A DNA stretch of 62,000 nt. It comes from Zygnema cylindricum (lineage: Eukaryota; Streptophyta; Zygnematophyceae; Zygnematales; Zygnemataceae). Location of the stretch: positions 559,559 to 621,558 of the forward strand of contig JBBHKE010000190.1 of NCBI GenBank assembly GCA_037447655.1, in the 5' to 3' direction. The notes under the pieces were generated by a model. It saw only the letters and a list, made by a program, of their open reading frames with translations. It made no database searches and was not told the origin of the DNA. Of the stretch, positions 29,292 to 40,449 are shown piece after piece. The number at the start of each line of letters is the position of its first letter. Position 1 is the first letter of the stretch. The position numbers and the translations under genes are program-made.

Positions 29292-29990
29292 TTATGTCTC
29301 TTCTCCCTCTAACTTCTGCCGAAACTCCATTGGAGTTAAACATCCTTTTGCCCCGCGCATTCCGTACTTATCTAACATGTTTCCAATAGCCTCTTTTTGA
29401 GTCAATTTTATTATTTTCTTATTTTTGTCCCTCTCTTCCTGGATACCCAAAATATATTTTGCCTCACCGAGGTCTTTCATCTCGAACCGTGAGTTTAGAG
29501 CAGTTTTGATTTTGTTAATTTCAGCCATTCATTTGCTAATTAATAGCAAATCATCTACAAATACTGCTATATACACTATCCCATTTTCACCTTTTAGAAC
29601 GTAGACAGCGTGATCAAAACTTATCCTTTGAAATCCTAGACTAGTCAAGAATTCATCAAGCTTTATATTCCACTGTCTGGGGGCCTGTTTTAGGCCGTAC
29701 AAAGATTTTAGCAACTTGCATACTAAGTGCTCTTTTCTTGGTTCCACTTACTTTTCAGGCTGCTGCATGTAAATGGTCTCTCCTAGTTCTCCATGCAAAA
29801 AGGCCGTTTTGCATCCATCTGATAAATTTCCATATCTTATATAGCAGCTAGGGAGAGCAACATCCTAACTGTTGGAAATCTTACAACCGGAGAAAATGTT
29901 TCTTCAAAATTGATTCCTTCCTTTTTATTGTACCCTTTCGCCATAAGTCTGGCCTTATAGCGTTCAATGGTGTTATCGCGATTTAACTTC
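29292..29990 (-). pseudogene. Copia C reverse transcriptase (stops, FVDD motif)
   Basis: Segments 29747-29529 and 29528-29292 carry LLKSLYGLKQAPRQWNIKLDEFLTSLGFQRIS, IAVFVDDLLLISK (FVDD instead of the usual YVDD, both aspartates kept), RFEMKDLGEAKYILGIQEE and LTQKEAIGNMLDKYGMRGAKGCLTPME. They are separated by one TGA. The N-terminal RT part, RYKARLMAKGYNKKEGINFEETFSPVVRFPTVRMLLSLAA, is in frame with integrase (ending 29837). About 90 bases between 29748 and 29836 are frameshifted. Confidence 0.88.
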
Positions 29991-31171
29991 ACCTTGAATA
30001 CCCATTTGCTGCCAATCGCTTTTCGGTCCTGAGGAAGGTCCACAAGCTCCCATGTTTGAGCCTCCATGATCGACTTCATTTCGTCGTTTGCCGCCTCAAT
30101 CGAGTGATTCCGCTCATGTGATGAGAAGGCCTCTTGGATGGTCAAGAGCTCCCCTGAGACTGCTGAGTAGGCAAAGTGAGAGCTTGCTTGCAGGCGGCTG
30201 CTTGATCTTCTTCCCCCCGGAAATTTTGAGGCTGAGATTGTCGGATGCAGCGCGTTGCGCTGATTGCGCTGATTGCGTTGGTTGCGATCCGTGTCTTGCT
30301 GATTGGGCTGGTTGCGATCCGTGTCTTGCTGATTGCGTTGGTTGTGATCCGTGGGTTCCTGATTGCGCTGTTGGTCCGTCTCGACCTGAAGTTGGTGAGG
30401 AACTTGGAGAGACTCTGACTCCGGAGTCATTACCGGAGATTGTGGAATCTGTAGGACAATTTTCTTTATGCAATCTAAGATGATATACTCCTGAACCTTT
30501 TGTTGCTTTTGCTGCTCTGTTATTTGAAATAAATCTATGGAGTCTAGTTCTTCTTTAACAATGATGTTTCTAGCTACAACTATTTTCTGCCTTTCAAACA
30601 CAAAGACTCGATAACCTTTTGAGTGATTGTCATATCCTAATAGAATACCCGGTAATCCCTTCGGTTCCATTTTCCATCTAACTGTAGACGTATCCAATAT
30701 AAAGCATTGACTACGAAAGACTTTGAAATGGCTAACATCTGGTTTGCTACCTGTCCAAATCTCGTAAGGAGTAGTGCCTACCGATCTGGATCCTATCCTA
30801 TTTTTAATATAAACTGCACAATTTCGAGCCTCAGCCCAAAATTTCGGATCCACATTCTTATCAGCAAGCATCGACCTGGAGCTCTCTGTGAGAGTTCTAT
30901 TTAGTCTTTCAGACATCCCATTTTGTTCCGGTGAATATGGAACAGTCAACAGATGACTAATACCTTCCTTGAGTAAAAAGGTTTCAAATTCTTTCGATGT
31001 ATATTCACCACCATTGTCCGATCTGAGCTGCAAAATGGGTAAATTATGAAGTTTTTCAACCCATGCTTTATAGTGTTTGAAGTGACCAAACACTTCACTC
31101 TTTTCCTTCATGAAGTAAACTTTTGTAAACCTGGAGAAATCATCTGTGAAGGTGACCATATATTTCATCAC
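29837..31171 (-). pseudogene. Copia C integrase joined to RT N-terminus (444-codon open frame)
   Basis: Contains TDDFSRFTKVYFMKEKSE, LRSDNGGEYTSKEFETFL (second Asp), VPYSPEQNGMSERLNRTLTESSRSMLADKN (catalytic Glu) and the GYDNHSKGYRVFVFERQKIVVARNIIV C-terminal domain. Then comes a Gln/Asn-rich linker with repeated NQQDTDRNQ units (about 30244-30375), KFPGGRRSSSRLQ, and the start of RT (KWVFKVKLNRDNTIERYK). The first Asp (QIHSDVFGPAKVPS) and zinc finger are just upstream at 31357-31172, cut off by a TGA. This is the longest intact pol frame of the minus-strand elements. Confidence 0.9.
30244..30375 (-). repeat. Coding minisatellite in the integrase linker of element C
   Basis: Near-identical units of about 30 bp encode NQQDTDRNQ(P/R) and are followed by shorter NQR repeats. 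The + strand shows GCTGATTGCGTTGGTTGCGA-type units repeated. They lie in the poorly conserved linker between integrase and RT, where length change is tolerated. Confidence 0.75.
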
Positions 31172-31357
31172 TCAGGCAGATGGAACCTTCGCCGGACCAA
31201 AGACATCCGAATGAATTTGTTGTAAAAGTTTCGTTGACCGATGCTCAGACTCCTTAGGAAATGGCAATCTGTGGATTTTTCCTAAAGCGCAACCATCGCA
31301 AGATTTGACCGGCCCATCTGTGATTGATACACCCTCTATTTTTCCAGCAATGACCAT
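31172..31357 (-). pseudogene. Copia C integrase zinc-finger segment
   Basis: Reads KSCDGCALGKIHRLPFPKESEHRSTKLLQQIHSDVFGPAKVPS, giving the CxxC of the HHCC finger and the first catalytic Asp, and ends at a TGA where the relatives read through into the core domain. The paired His residues (LSHKRLVHVNYESL) are in the preceding frame. A stop at 31358-31360 separates the two. Confidence 0.85.
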
Positions 31358-31360
31358 TTT

Positions 31361-32512
31361 CTATAAACTTTCATAATTAACATGGACTAATCTTTTATGC
31401 GACAACTCATCCGAGTGCAAAACACCGGAGTACAAAACATCATTCTCCTTTGTATTAGCCATATCCATGCAATACATCTTGCTACTATCTCTAGTACCTG
31501 TAACCGCAACCTTGCCATTTTTGCTAACAACCTGCCGACCATTTTTCAAATTAACCTCAAAGCCTTTGCTCTCTACCAACGACGTAGAAAACAAATTTTT
31601 CTTAAAGTCAGGCACAAATAAGACATTGTGAAAAGTCCTTTCAATTGCTTTTCCTTCTACATCAACTAGTAAGGACACATCACCCACAGCACGAGTTTGG
31701 ACACTCATTCCACAAACATAATAAATATTTTTCTCCGGCGTTGCATTCAGATTTTTGAAGATTGTCTTGTTCCAACACATGTGGGCTGACGCTCTTGTAT
31801 CCATAATCCATCCAGGGTCTTTCGCGCCCTCCATTGCTGCCGCCATAGTGAATAGATCCCTGTCGTCCTCCTCAGAAAATGTCACAGTCTCGTCCTGGAG
31901 TGATGAAGAAGCTGAAAACAGTGCATTTCCACGAGGTGTAGGCCTCGTGAAGGTTTTGTAAAACTGACTTTGTTGCCATCCCGGCCTGTATAAACCTGTA
32001 TCATTAGCTTGTTTAAGTTTAGGACAGAATTTGTATCCATGACCTCTCTCACTACAATAAAAACATGCATTGTTTGATTGTCGATTTCCACCCTGATTAA
32101 ACTGTCTGAACTGATTAAACTGATTCTTTTGCTGATTAAACTGTCCTTTTCTCTCAAAGTCTGAATTGAAAGCCTCTAATTGCTCAGCATTGAGAATATA
32201 AGATGTAGCTTCCTCCTCTAGTAAAATGTTGATGGCTAACTGTAAAGTCCAGCTAGCTTTATCTTTTTGTTTGAGCATGTCAGATGCTGCTTTCATACTA
32301 CGAGGGAGACCCCTCATGAGAAATGCTGCCTGTTGAAAAGGAGGAAACACCCCACCTGCACAAGCATGTGCATCTACAAGGATACGAAATTTGTTAGAAT
32401 ATTCAGCCATTGTACCGCCAGTACTTATAGTCCCAAATTTTTCCAGCCAATAGAAGTTATTCCTGGACATTGGCCTTTTCATAATCACTTTTAAGAGAGT
32501 TCCAGATATCAA
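31361..32512 (-). pseudogene. Copia C gag C-terminus and protease (383-codon frame)
   Basis: Central gag block (LEKFGTISTGGTMAEYSNKFRILVDA...FPPFQQAAFLMRGLP), a Gln/Asn-rich FNQQKNQFNQFRQFNQGG stretch, the zinc knuckle CFYCSERGHGYKFC (CX2CX4HX4C complete), then protease. The active site reads D-T-R-A-S-A-H-M-C where family members have D-S/T-G-A, so the invariant Gly is Arg. It ends with the GAG-pre-integrase part and SHKRLVHVNYESL. A frameshift near 32460 separates it from the gag N-terminus. Confidence 0.88.
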
Positions 32513-32801
32513 TTGCTTTTTTCATTTTTATCCGAGACATAGCTAAGTCCTCAGATATACAAAATTTCAGAATAGAACGAGCTTGCGTATTTTTCTTAGA
32601 CCATGACGGATCAGATTCATCCAGCGAACCATCCAATATATCCAAAAGATTGACATTCTCAAAATGTGTCTCCACCATATCCGCCCAATAAACATACTTA
32701 TCCCCGGAAAAGATAGGAATTCTTGATGACATGCCCATAACCTGTTGTTCTACAACCACCGATGCAGGTGGAGGAGCAGCAGTTGTAGTAGAAGTAGACA
32801 T
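32457..32801 (-). pseudogene. Copia C gag N-terminus, starting inside the LTR
   Basis: The ATG at 32801 lies in the LTR, 59 nt before its end (32743). The first 20 residues (MSTSTTTAAPPPASVVVEQQ) are LTR-encoded, then the primer site encodes VMGM, followed by SSRIPIFSGDKYVYWADMVETHFENVNLLDILDGSL. The same alignment anchor, VMGxSSRxPxF.G, appears in the other families. It runs out of frame near 32460, past LKSDYEKANVQ, where the gag continues in the 32512-31361 frame. Confidence 0.85.
32733..32742 (-). other. Primer-binding site of element C
   Basis: GGTTATGGGC on the minus strand, directly after the LTR end. It matches 10 bases of the initiator tRNA-Met anticodon arm and is then interrupted by ATG. 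It is shorter than in the other families. Confidence 0.6.
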
Positions 32802-33668
32802 GATACACTCTCAGAAGCTATTAAGAATCCTACCAAACAGCTGTTCTTAAGTGCTCACCAATTCTTATACAAGCATCCAAACCTCACAAAACCTCTATCA
32901 GAATATAGAGTAGCATAAACACCGTTAACTCCCAAAGTTATAGCACCATTGACCCGACAACACTCAAGATATAATACTCAGAAGTTTCCCAAAAATTGTT
33001 TGTAGTTTTACTACTTGGAAGTCTGGATACATAAAAATTGTATACGTCCTAAGTCTTATACTTTCGGTGTTCTACCGCTGAAACAAGTGTACATGAGAGG
33101 TACGTCCAAAATCAAGCCACCTACTGAGATCTACGTGTTCCTAATCATGCCAACCCAATCTATCATCGTACAGTCAATATTACTCCGAATCTATATTAAG
33201 TGATTGTACAAATACTTGTCGGCTAAGTCACTTGTGATACTCTTATGAATCTCGTCCGTTGACTTGATTCATATCAATCGCAGCTGCGTTGTCCCGTACC
33301 GGATCACATTCACATCACCCGCGGCTGCGGTGTCCTGTACCGAATCATATCCAAGATAGCAGCAGCAGCGTTGTCTGTATGGATCATATCCAAAGTAACC
33401 TCAGCTGCCTTTGTCCTGTTTGTGTTGCAGCTTCCCTGCTGCGCTGCTCTGTCTGCATAGCAGCGATAGCAGTTGCGTTGCTCTGTCTGCATAGCAGCTG
33501 CGTTGCTATGTCTGCATAGCAGCTGCGCTGCTCTGTCTACATAGCAGCTGGGTTGTCCTGTACTGTACTCAAGTGATGACACATATCCTTAGGAAACTTA
33601 CGCTACAAATTACTACCTTTCTGCCGTCCTACTAATATGCTGAGACTGAAAGCTTTCCAAAAACAACA
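32743..33668 (-). repeat. 5' LTR of element C
   Basis: 926 bp, sense start TGTTGTTTTTGG at 33668, end TAGAACAACA at 32743. The CAGCTGCG repeat block at ~33274-33560 has an extra ~25-bp unit compared with the 3' LTR. Apart from that the copies differ by scattered substitutions. Confidence 0.93.
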
Positions 33669-33833
33669 GCAACTAGAAGGGAACACGTGTAGGATATTTG
33701 GAACGCCACTGTACTGTAGTTGACCAGCACGTCTGGCGTGGAAAACTAGGTGAGAATATCTGTTGGTAATTGTACAAAAAATCGTACTATTTTTTGCAAC
33801 TCCTGTGGGAAAGTCGCCGTAAGGCGTTTAGTA

Positions 33834-34047
33834 CACCGTGTATTGCCATTATGGTTAATTTTTTTTTTCCACTTAAAACATCTTTTCTCCGTACACATTT
33901 GTCATATTTCATAGTTGACGGTTGCAATTGAAAGGTAAGATTTTCAAATTTTGTTAGACGGTCTCGATTTGAAATTCGGACAAGTGTGTATGGAGAATAT
34001 AAGTTTTTAGTGGAAAAATAAATATTAACACTTAGATATTCACAGTG
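33834..34047. mobile_element. MITE-like foldback element (copy 1)
   Basis: 214 bp, almost entirely an imperfect palindrome with arms of ~85-100 bp. The left arm is CACCGTGTATTGCC...TCCACTTAAAACATC...CTCCGTACACATTTGTC. The right arm, reverse-complemented, is CACTGTGAATATCT...CCACTAAAAACTT...CTCCATACACACTTGTC. TA dinucleotides flank both ends (33832-33833 and 34048-34049). No coding capacity. The same ends occur at 50992-51212, so this is a family. Confidence 0.7.
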
Positions 34048-37000
34048 TAGTGTTATTATTCGTGTGGAATAATACGATATACATTTGAGCTTCTATATAT
34101 CGGATGTTGATTGCAAATGTCTTGAACTGCTTTGGAATGCGATACACTTCAGTCTTGTATAGTACAACATGAAGCCACTAATAAATTTAATAACACTAAT
34201 TCAGAATCCTAAAATTGTGGCCCTTGAACCTCACCAAAAAGAAACGATTATATTTTCTTCATTAGGTTCACACAAATACAGTATGATTCCTTTCAATTAC
34301 ATTAATTCGGGAAGTTATTAAATATCTTAGTGTAAAAAGTATGCCATTCCTCTAAAAATGCTCGTTATTTCTTACAAAAGTATGACAAAAATGTGAATAA
34401 GGACGACAACACTAGAAAGTGGGTGGCTTTCACATGTACCTCATGTTTGGTTCTTAATAATAAAGAAGAAGGTTTTAGGGTGTGTTCTCAAGTGTTAAAG
34501 TAAGGATTTTTCCTTGACCTTTTCGTCCAAAACAGAGCATGCAACAAGTTCTAGCGTACGAACAAAATGTGAAAGCCATGGTAGGATTTGCATCATTTTG
34601 AGACTTTAAATGCACTAAAATTTGTCATCTTACTCTTTTCGACCCACTGCCATGATTACAACTCATTTTTAACTTTACCTGAAAATGACTTGCGAGTCCA
34701 TTTTATTTGAAATGACGGTCGATCAAATAATAGGATTATATTTTTGCACGTGTTCTAAAACTTTACAATAATTTTGCAAAAAGAGGAGTGTATGGTCTTT
34801 TTAATTGTCCGTTTGGAACCAGTACGAATTTTATCCTATGTAGGGGTCTTTGACAATGGGTGTCATTTCATAAAAGTGAAATCCTCGAGGGCGCCTCTCT
34901 CCCTCTCCCTCTCCTTCAAACACTACCGCTCTTGTCTCAGTTTTCTTGGAATGAAACACGACAACAATAGTATGAAATTAAAGAGCTTTAAAAAAAATTT
35001 ATTATCAATATCCTAGGGAAAAGTTTGATGCTACGTAGAGTGAGACAAGAAGAAAAAACAAAATCGAGAAACCATGGTGAAAGTTTTTGAGATTAGTGAC
35101 ATCGACGTTGTCTCAAGTGAGCATGAAGTCAAAATGTCACAATACCTTTGACATCTAAAATATCATAAAGTACTAAACGTCTAAAACCGTCACAGTTTAA
35201 AGTATTGATTTCGTTTTTAAACATAGGAACACTCTAAAAAGTACAACGTATAATCTTCACGAAAAAACAATGTAACAAGTCTATGCATCCGTTACATGGG
35301 AATATACCTTTACTATAAAAAATAGATGGATAAACCTCAGTACAAAACTTGTTTGAAATGGGAATTTCTTTACCACCATTAAAGGTTACTATTGGACAAC
35401 CCAAAAGTAAAAACAAAAACTACAAAAGTTAAGCAACAATAAGAGTAAGACATTGAGAGTAAAAAAAAGAAAAACAAATACCAAAACGAAACTTAATGAG
35501 CATTAAAACCATGCTAAACACCAACTTTAAGGGAAAAATGGGCCCGTCAGCCAAAAACCTAAAACAAGTCCACCTTAAAGGTCAAAATGACAACTATAAT
35601 CAATGTGCACCTAATAGAGCAGCGGTAAATCACCAAGTCCAAGCCAATCTTCACCACAGTGCTCTATCAGATGGGGTTTGATCCTTTAGAACGTTGAAGG
35701 GCAACACAGATATGTTGGTGGTAAAAAACTAACATGAGAGTTAGGAAAAGGCTAGCAAATTCTCCAACTTCAAAAGACAACAAAGCAAAATCACGTATAA
35801 AGTTGTCGAAGAAAGAGTCGAACGTCCCAAATATCTCCAAAATAACTAGGATGAAGTTATCAGCTTGGTTTCGGTGATCTTCATCGCGTCCTTTAGGGTC
35901 ACAACACCTCGAGCCGCAACACCAATATGTAATGCCGCACGCGTGAAAACATTGATCTCGTACTATTAATAAAAGCAACATCTCACAATGTATTAACAAC
36001 ATCTCAGAGTGTTGTATGTGCGCCTTGCGAAAGCACAAGATCCACCAGAGGAACGGGTACACACATAGATTGAGAACGTGTCGCGAAGATAGGCGGCACC
36101 TTAAATGTTTCACTACCAGCTAAAGCAAGCATCCTCAACCATACTATGTCTTATTTTATGCTCCCCACCTTGTGAACAACAGAGCAAATGGACGCCCTGG
36201 TTATTGAAAGGTTAGCTACAAAGGCTGTGAGGTTTGCCTAAGAGAAAGGGGTGCTCCATGGTGAGAAGTCAGAGGAGTGTACTATTAAATAGCTTACAAA
36301 AAAAACATAGTGAGGCAAGAATAGCAGTAACAACAAGCCAAGCCACATCCAAGGAAAATTAATCCTCGAAAATACCTTATAGTTGTAAACAGACGAATCT
36401 AGCTACAATAAGATATAGGACTTCTGACACAACTATAAGATGAACAAGCACGGTTTAAGAGGACAACAAGACGTGTCGTTACTTAAAGTGGTACTTTAAA
36501 GGGTGGCCCACATCCTCAAGCCAATTGAAAAGCTAGCTTCGACAACAAATCACAACATTACGATCGATTTTGTGGAGGGAAAATATCACGTGACAACTCA
36601 TATACCATTCCAAAGGGTCGCCCGACCTAAAGATGAGAGGAACTGACAAAGCTTTAGCGTAGGTATTATGGTCAAGCTCAAAAGGTTCAACAAGGTTGTA
36701 TGATTCAATGAATGGTAGAATTTCATCAAGTGTAGCGGGGTGAAAGGCCTTGAGGCCCTCAAGAGATGACTTTCTAGTTGCCGATGGTGTTAAATGGCGT
36801 AGGGCCGAAGCACCGTGAGAGAGTTCACCACATCGCCCAAGGTGCACGGCACGATACATGTTGGCCGCAGAGGTAAGGAAAGTGGAGCCTGAAGATGAGG
36901 AGGGGTCACAAGAAGGGGAAAGATTTTTCCGTTTACCAATCCCCACGCTAGAATAGATGACTTCTGCAACCAGTTTATCGTACCTCACTAGCACCCGATG

Positions 37001-37675
37001 GGGAGGCCAAAATCTAAAGTGGAAACAAAAGAAAAAGGTGTCACGCTGCTTAAATATTGATTTCACCAACCAAAAGCTTGAGTTAGAACCAAAGAGTTGC
37101 TTAGATGGCTTCTCCAGTTAAAGAGGAAGGTAAGATTCAAGTCGAGGTCCGTGGTGGCCAAGATGGTAAAGTCCCAACACATGAATGTTAATGATAAAAT
37201 TCGAATCTTTGTGAGAGGATTGTCCCCAAATGGGAGTATTGTTAAAAAGTGGCCCTCCTTTGGAACGTGAAGCAACCAAAAATGTATTTGGTTCTCATAT
37301 GAATCGCTAAACCGACATCGACGACATAAGGCTTCCCACGGTCTGGTCAATGAACTCTAGAAGTTCGAGTACTAAAATAATGGCCGACAATTAGAGGAGA
37401 ACGCGGATCAGTGTAGATCGAAGGTTGAGAGGTTGAAGGAGCAACTTGAGAGGGAGATGCGACAAGAGTTCCCCCCTCTCAATGTGGGATGGTTATTTAG
37501 GTGTAGAGGTTCGCAAAAGTGGGGTATCAAAGGTTGGGGGGGGAATAGGAGGAGGGATTCAATATGTGACTAACAATGGTTGTTGAAGGGTAGAGTTTGG
37601 GATACGTGCCAAGGACAAAGCCTTGGATGGGCTCGTGACAATGAGGCGGAGAATACAGCGGTGTAAATGTAGAGA

Positions 37676-37731
37676 GGGGATTTAGTGTCACAGATTGGGG
37701 AGTGGGGATTTAGTGTCACAGGTTGGGGAGA
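37676..37731. repeat. Two-copy 28-bp tandem repeat
   Basis: The unit GGGGATTTAGTGTCACAG followed by (A/G)TTGGGGAG occurs twice in succession with one internal difference. Only two copies are present. Confidence 0.75.
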
Positions 37732-37954
37732 GGGGATAAGAATGGGGGGAGTATTGATGTTAAATAGGCGCGGGTGACGGCTAACGTAGGGTTACGATAG
37801 TAGTCGGTTGGGAAGCGAACACAAAAGGGTGAGACGACCTTGGGAAGGAGTTACACAATCGCAAACGTGTTCGTAAAAGGAATGGGAATGTGACGCCCGC
37901 CGTTATTGAGGTGTCATAAGGATAGGTGCGAATACGGATAATGAGCCAAAAGAT

Positions 37955-38987
37955 TGTAGAAATAAAAAGGTTATTTTAGTATTTTCTAGGTTTTGCAAAA
38001 TGCAGAAAGGAAGCCGAGGCAGCCTGCCTCTAACTTCTCTCTTCAGCTCCCACACTTGTCGTAGTCACTGAAGGTTGAAGAGGGAGCTAGAGCCATGGCT
38101 GCCTATGCTGATTAGAGATAGAGTTACGGGTTGTAGATTTTGGTAGATTTACCAAAATATAAATGGACGGACCCAGGATTTGAACTGGATACCTACCATC
38201 CAACACTTAGCCTGTAGCCTTAGCCATTTAGTCTGCAATCATGCTTGGAGATATATGGTTTGATAGTTATTTAAATGTTAACACATAGTCTATTTCATTT
38301 AACGGGATCTTTAAACATAGATACAGTTTGTAAAGTACGGCGTACAGAACATCCGAAACGAATACTTCGCATTTTGTTTAGAAAGCGAAACAAATACTGC
38401 GGAAGTATTTATGACGGTCACGATTGTAATCCGGCTTAATCGGACGGCCACGAAGCATGCCGAGATCGTGGAATAGGTTTTCGGCGGTTTGCGGTTGACG
38501 TCACGTCAATTGATACGTGGCACAATCACATTGCAGTACGACATCTCCTGGGATTCCAAGAACGAATCCAAAAATGACATGTGTCGACTTTTTGGCCATG
38601 TTGTACAATATCCGTACATAAAGTACATCAGCACATGTACCTTTATGTACGATACACTATTATAACTGGTGCCGTACTTCAGTAGATAGAGTTTTAGAGA
38701 GAGATAAGACTTAGAAAAATTTGATTGATTAGACCCTCTCTCCCAGAGAGCTCCTGTACAAAAGGTCAACTTTGACCCTTCATAACTTACTGCTCAAGGG
38801 AGCAAATTCAGAGATTCTTTTTGCTATAGACTCAAGGGAGTCTTGCCTTTACAGGGGTGAAGAAGTTCAGAGATTTTGTCTTCCAGGGTGGCAGTTATTC
38901 TTGCTGAAACACAAAGGGGTCAGGGTTATCCTAGAGGCTTCGTGTGAGCTGCCTACTCTGAGGTCCTATGGCGGTCTCACAGTTACA
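37955..38987 (+). repeat. 5' LTR of element D
   Basis: Starts TGTAGAAATAAAAAGG, ends CTCACAGTTACA. It contains the hairpin ACTTGTCGTAGTCACTGAAG (~38052-38071), the antisense tRNA-like unit, TGACGTCACGTCA near 38497, GTAC cores at 38600-38680, CTCTC-CCA-GAGAG near 38740, the leader hairpin GACTC-AAGG-GAGTC (38829-38842) and the gag ATG at 38968. No clear TATA box; the position is taken by TGTACAAAAG. Confidence 0.93.
38154..38241 (-). ncRNA. Antisense tRNA-like Pol III unit in LTR D (5' copy)
   Basis: On the minus strand: AGACTAAATGGCTAAGGC (A-box-like; the form CTAAGGC is very tRNA-like), a ~35-nt middle, AGTTCAAATCC (B-box), GGGTCCGTCC and TTTT at 38157-38154. The parallel with G and A ends (GGGTCCGTC) shows common origin of the three LTR families. 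Confidence 0.5.
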
Positions 38988-40084
38988 GGTTATTGGCCCA
39001 TCATCTAGGGTGCCCATATTCAATGGAGCTGGCTTCATATACTGGGAAAGTATGATGACAAGAGCTCTATGTGAGAAACGGTTTTGGGGAATAGTGAGTG
39101 GACGGGTGAGGCGTCCATCCAGTGTTGGGATACCTCCAGGGTTTACAGGAGGAAAATTCACTAGAGATGCAGATTCATCTTCAATGGAGGAGACAAAGGA
39201 AGGAAAGGTGGTGGACAAAGGCAAGGAGAAGGAGACGGTCACACCAATACCAACCGGTTCGGCATTCATGTCACCTATTCCGAGGAACGAGGAGAATGAT
39301 ATCGATACGTAGGACTACAACAATATGGCGGCTAAGCACTTCATCCTCCGCCATCTTACTCAAGGGCTTGCATCTCCCCATTTGCAAGTAGATAGGGCAT
39401 CCGATCTTTGGATGGCTCTCATAGAGATGTACCGAAGTGGTACGATTCAGCAACAACAGTTGGCTGATCAGAAAATTAAGGAGTATGTATACAAAGGGGG
39501 GAAGATGTTAGATTTTTGCAATGAGCTTGCTACACTTTTCATGGAACTAGAAAGTGCTGGAAAAGTATTTAGTGAAAAGGAAAAGGTTAACTGTTTACTG
39601 ATGAAGTTACCCGAGGAGTTCGAGAACATAGTCAACCGTGTGCAGGACTAGGCGGACTCAAGGTGGATTTGGAATTCAGTGGTAGGGATGATTCTCGTTC
39701 GCGAGAATACAATTGAGATCTGAAGGGGAGGAAAGAGTGGGCAAGCTTTGGCAGCCGGGACTGATTGGCGAAACAATGATTCCAAAAAAACAGGTTGGAA
39801 ATTATCGAGGGGAGGGGCAGAAAAATCAGACCGAGGAGTTCGGACCAAGGACTCCTAAGGGACTGTGCCATTTTTGTAAGAAACCCGGGCACTATATGGC
39901 TGAATGCACTAAATTAACTGAGCTACGGTTAAAGGAGGGGCAGAATGGTGGACCCCCGAGAGGAAAGAAAAAGGCCCTTGTGACACAGGAACATGAGGCG
40001 GAATCCGAGGACGAGGACGATGAACTCTTATTGGATGAGGAGTTGGAAACGAAAAACAAGGTCGGAATTCCACGAAAACAGAAA
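38968..40084 (+). pseudogene. Copia D gag (two or three stops, frameshift)
   Basis: The ATG at 38968 lies in the LTR. MAVSQLQVIGPSSRVPIFNGAGFIYWESMMTRALCEKRFWGIVSG then leads to a TAG at ~39310. The frame continues as FILRHLTQGLASPHLQVDRASDLWMALIEMYRSGTIQQQQLADQKIKEYVYKGGKMLDFCNEL..LMKLPEEFENIVNRVQD to another TAG (~39649), then a TGA near 39721. After a frameshift near 39780 comes KGLCHFCKKPGHYMAECTKL, a complete CX2CX4HX4C zinc knuckle, an acidic stretch (AESEDEDDELLLDEE) and RKQKCAFGG. Confidence 0.92.
38988..39003 (+). other. Primer-binding site of element D
   Basis: GGTTATTGGCCCATCA directly after the LTR: the same anticodon-arm site with two substitutions. The codons read VIGPS instead of VMGPP. 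Confidence 0.65.
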
Positions 40085-40449
40085 TGTGCTTTCGGTGGAT
40101 TGAAAGGTGAAGCAGGCTGGATTGTAGATTCAGGTGCATCCATGCACATGTGTAAAGATAAACACCTGTTCACTAAGATACGAAAGATTCCCACCGTAGA
40201 GATAGAGTACGAGATGGGAGGATAGTCAATACTACTCTTGTAGGATCGGTAGATCTAAAAGTGTTAGTAGAAGGAAAGACATCTATAGTTACATTCTCCG
40301 ATGTGTTGTTTCTTCCGTAGCTGAACAAAAACCTCATCTCTACGTCTGTTTTAGATGATAAGGGTTTTGATACTAGCACTAGGAAAGGAGTCTTTACTGC
40401 TAGCTTTGAGGAGGATGTCTATTTCATTGCTGAGAAAGGTAGCCATAGG
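40085..40449 (+). pseudogene. Copia D protease (active site intact, frame broken)
   Basis: GEAGWIVDSGASMHMCKDKHLFTKIRKIPTVEIEY is in frame with the zinc knuckle and keeps D-S-G-A. A one-base change near 40214 shifts the frame (EMGG-stop), and the true continuation (GGRIVNTTLVGSVDLKVLVEGKTSIVTFSDVLFLP) runs to a TAG at ~40318 where family members have Gln (PQLSKNL). NLISTSVLDDKGF and FTASFEEDVYFIAEKGSHR follow. Confidence 0.9.

Larger units (their letters stand above)
27508..33668 (-). mobile_element. Ty1/copia element C, distinct family, nearly intact structure
   Basis: 6161 bp, flanked by a perfect 5-bp target duplication GCAAC (27503-27507 and 33669-33673). LTRs are 27508-28415 (908 bp) and 32743-33668 (926 bp); they differ mainly by one extra CAGCTGCG-type repeat unit in the latter. 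Gag, protease, integrase, RT and RNase H follow copia order. Only a handful of lesions were seen. Its proteins are clearly different from the A/B/D/E/G/H/J group. It shares the overlap of gag start with the LTR and the GGTTATGGGC primer site, but has no tRNA-like unit in the LTR. Confidence 0.95.
33674..37949. other. Unassigned 4.3-kb interval with a MITE; no gene recognised
   Basis: No retroelement domains were found. Open frames are short; the longest is 178 codons on the minus strand (37069-36533), with no motif I recognise and a composition that could be chance. Visible structures are the foldback element at 33834-34047, an inverted repeat ATAGAGCA/TGCTCTAT near 35617-35666, a CT-rich tract near 34895-34917, and a 28-bp two-copy tandem repeat at 37676-37731. 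It could be an old, decayed transposon or true intergenic DNA. Confidence 0.5.

Noticed and set aside
35617-35666. tRNA or SINE at the ATAGAGCA/TGCTCTAT inverted repeat
   Set aside because: Only 8-bp arms, no A or B box, no T-run.
36533-37069. 178-codon open frame on the minus strand as a host gene
   Set aside because: No recognisable domain, unusual composition and no supporting start or splice context. Kept only as unassigned sequence.
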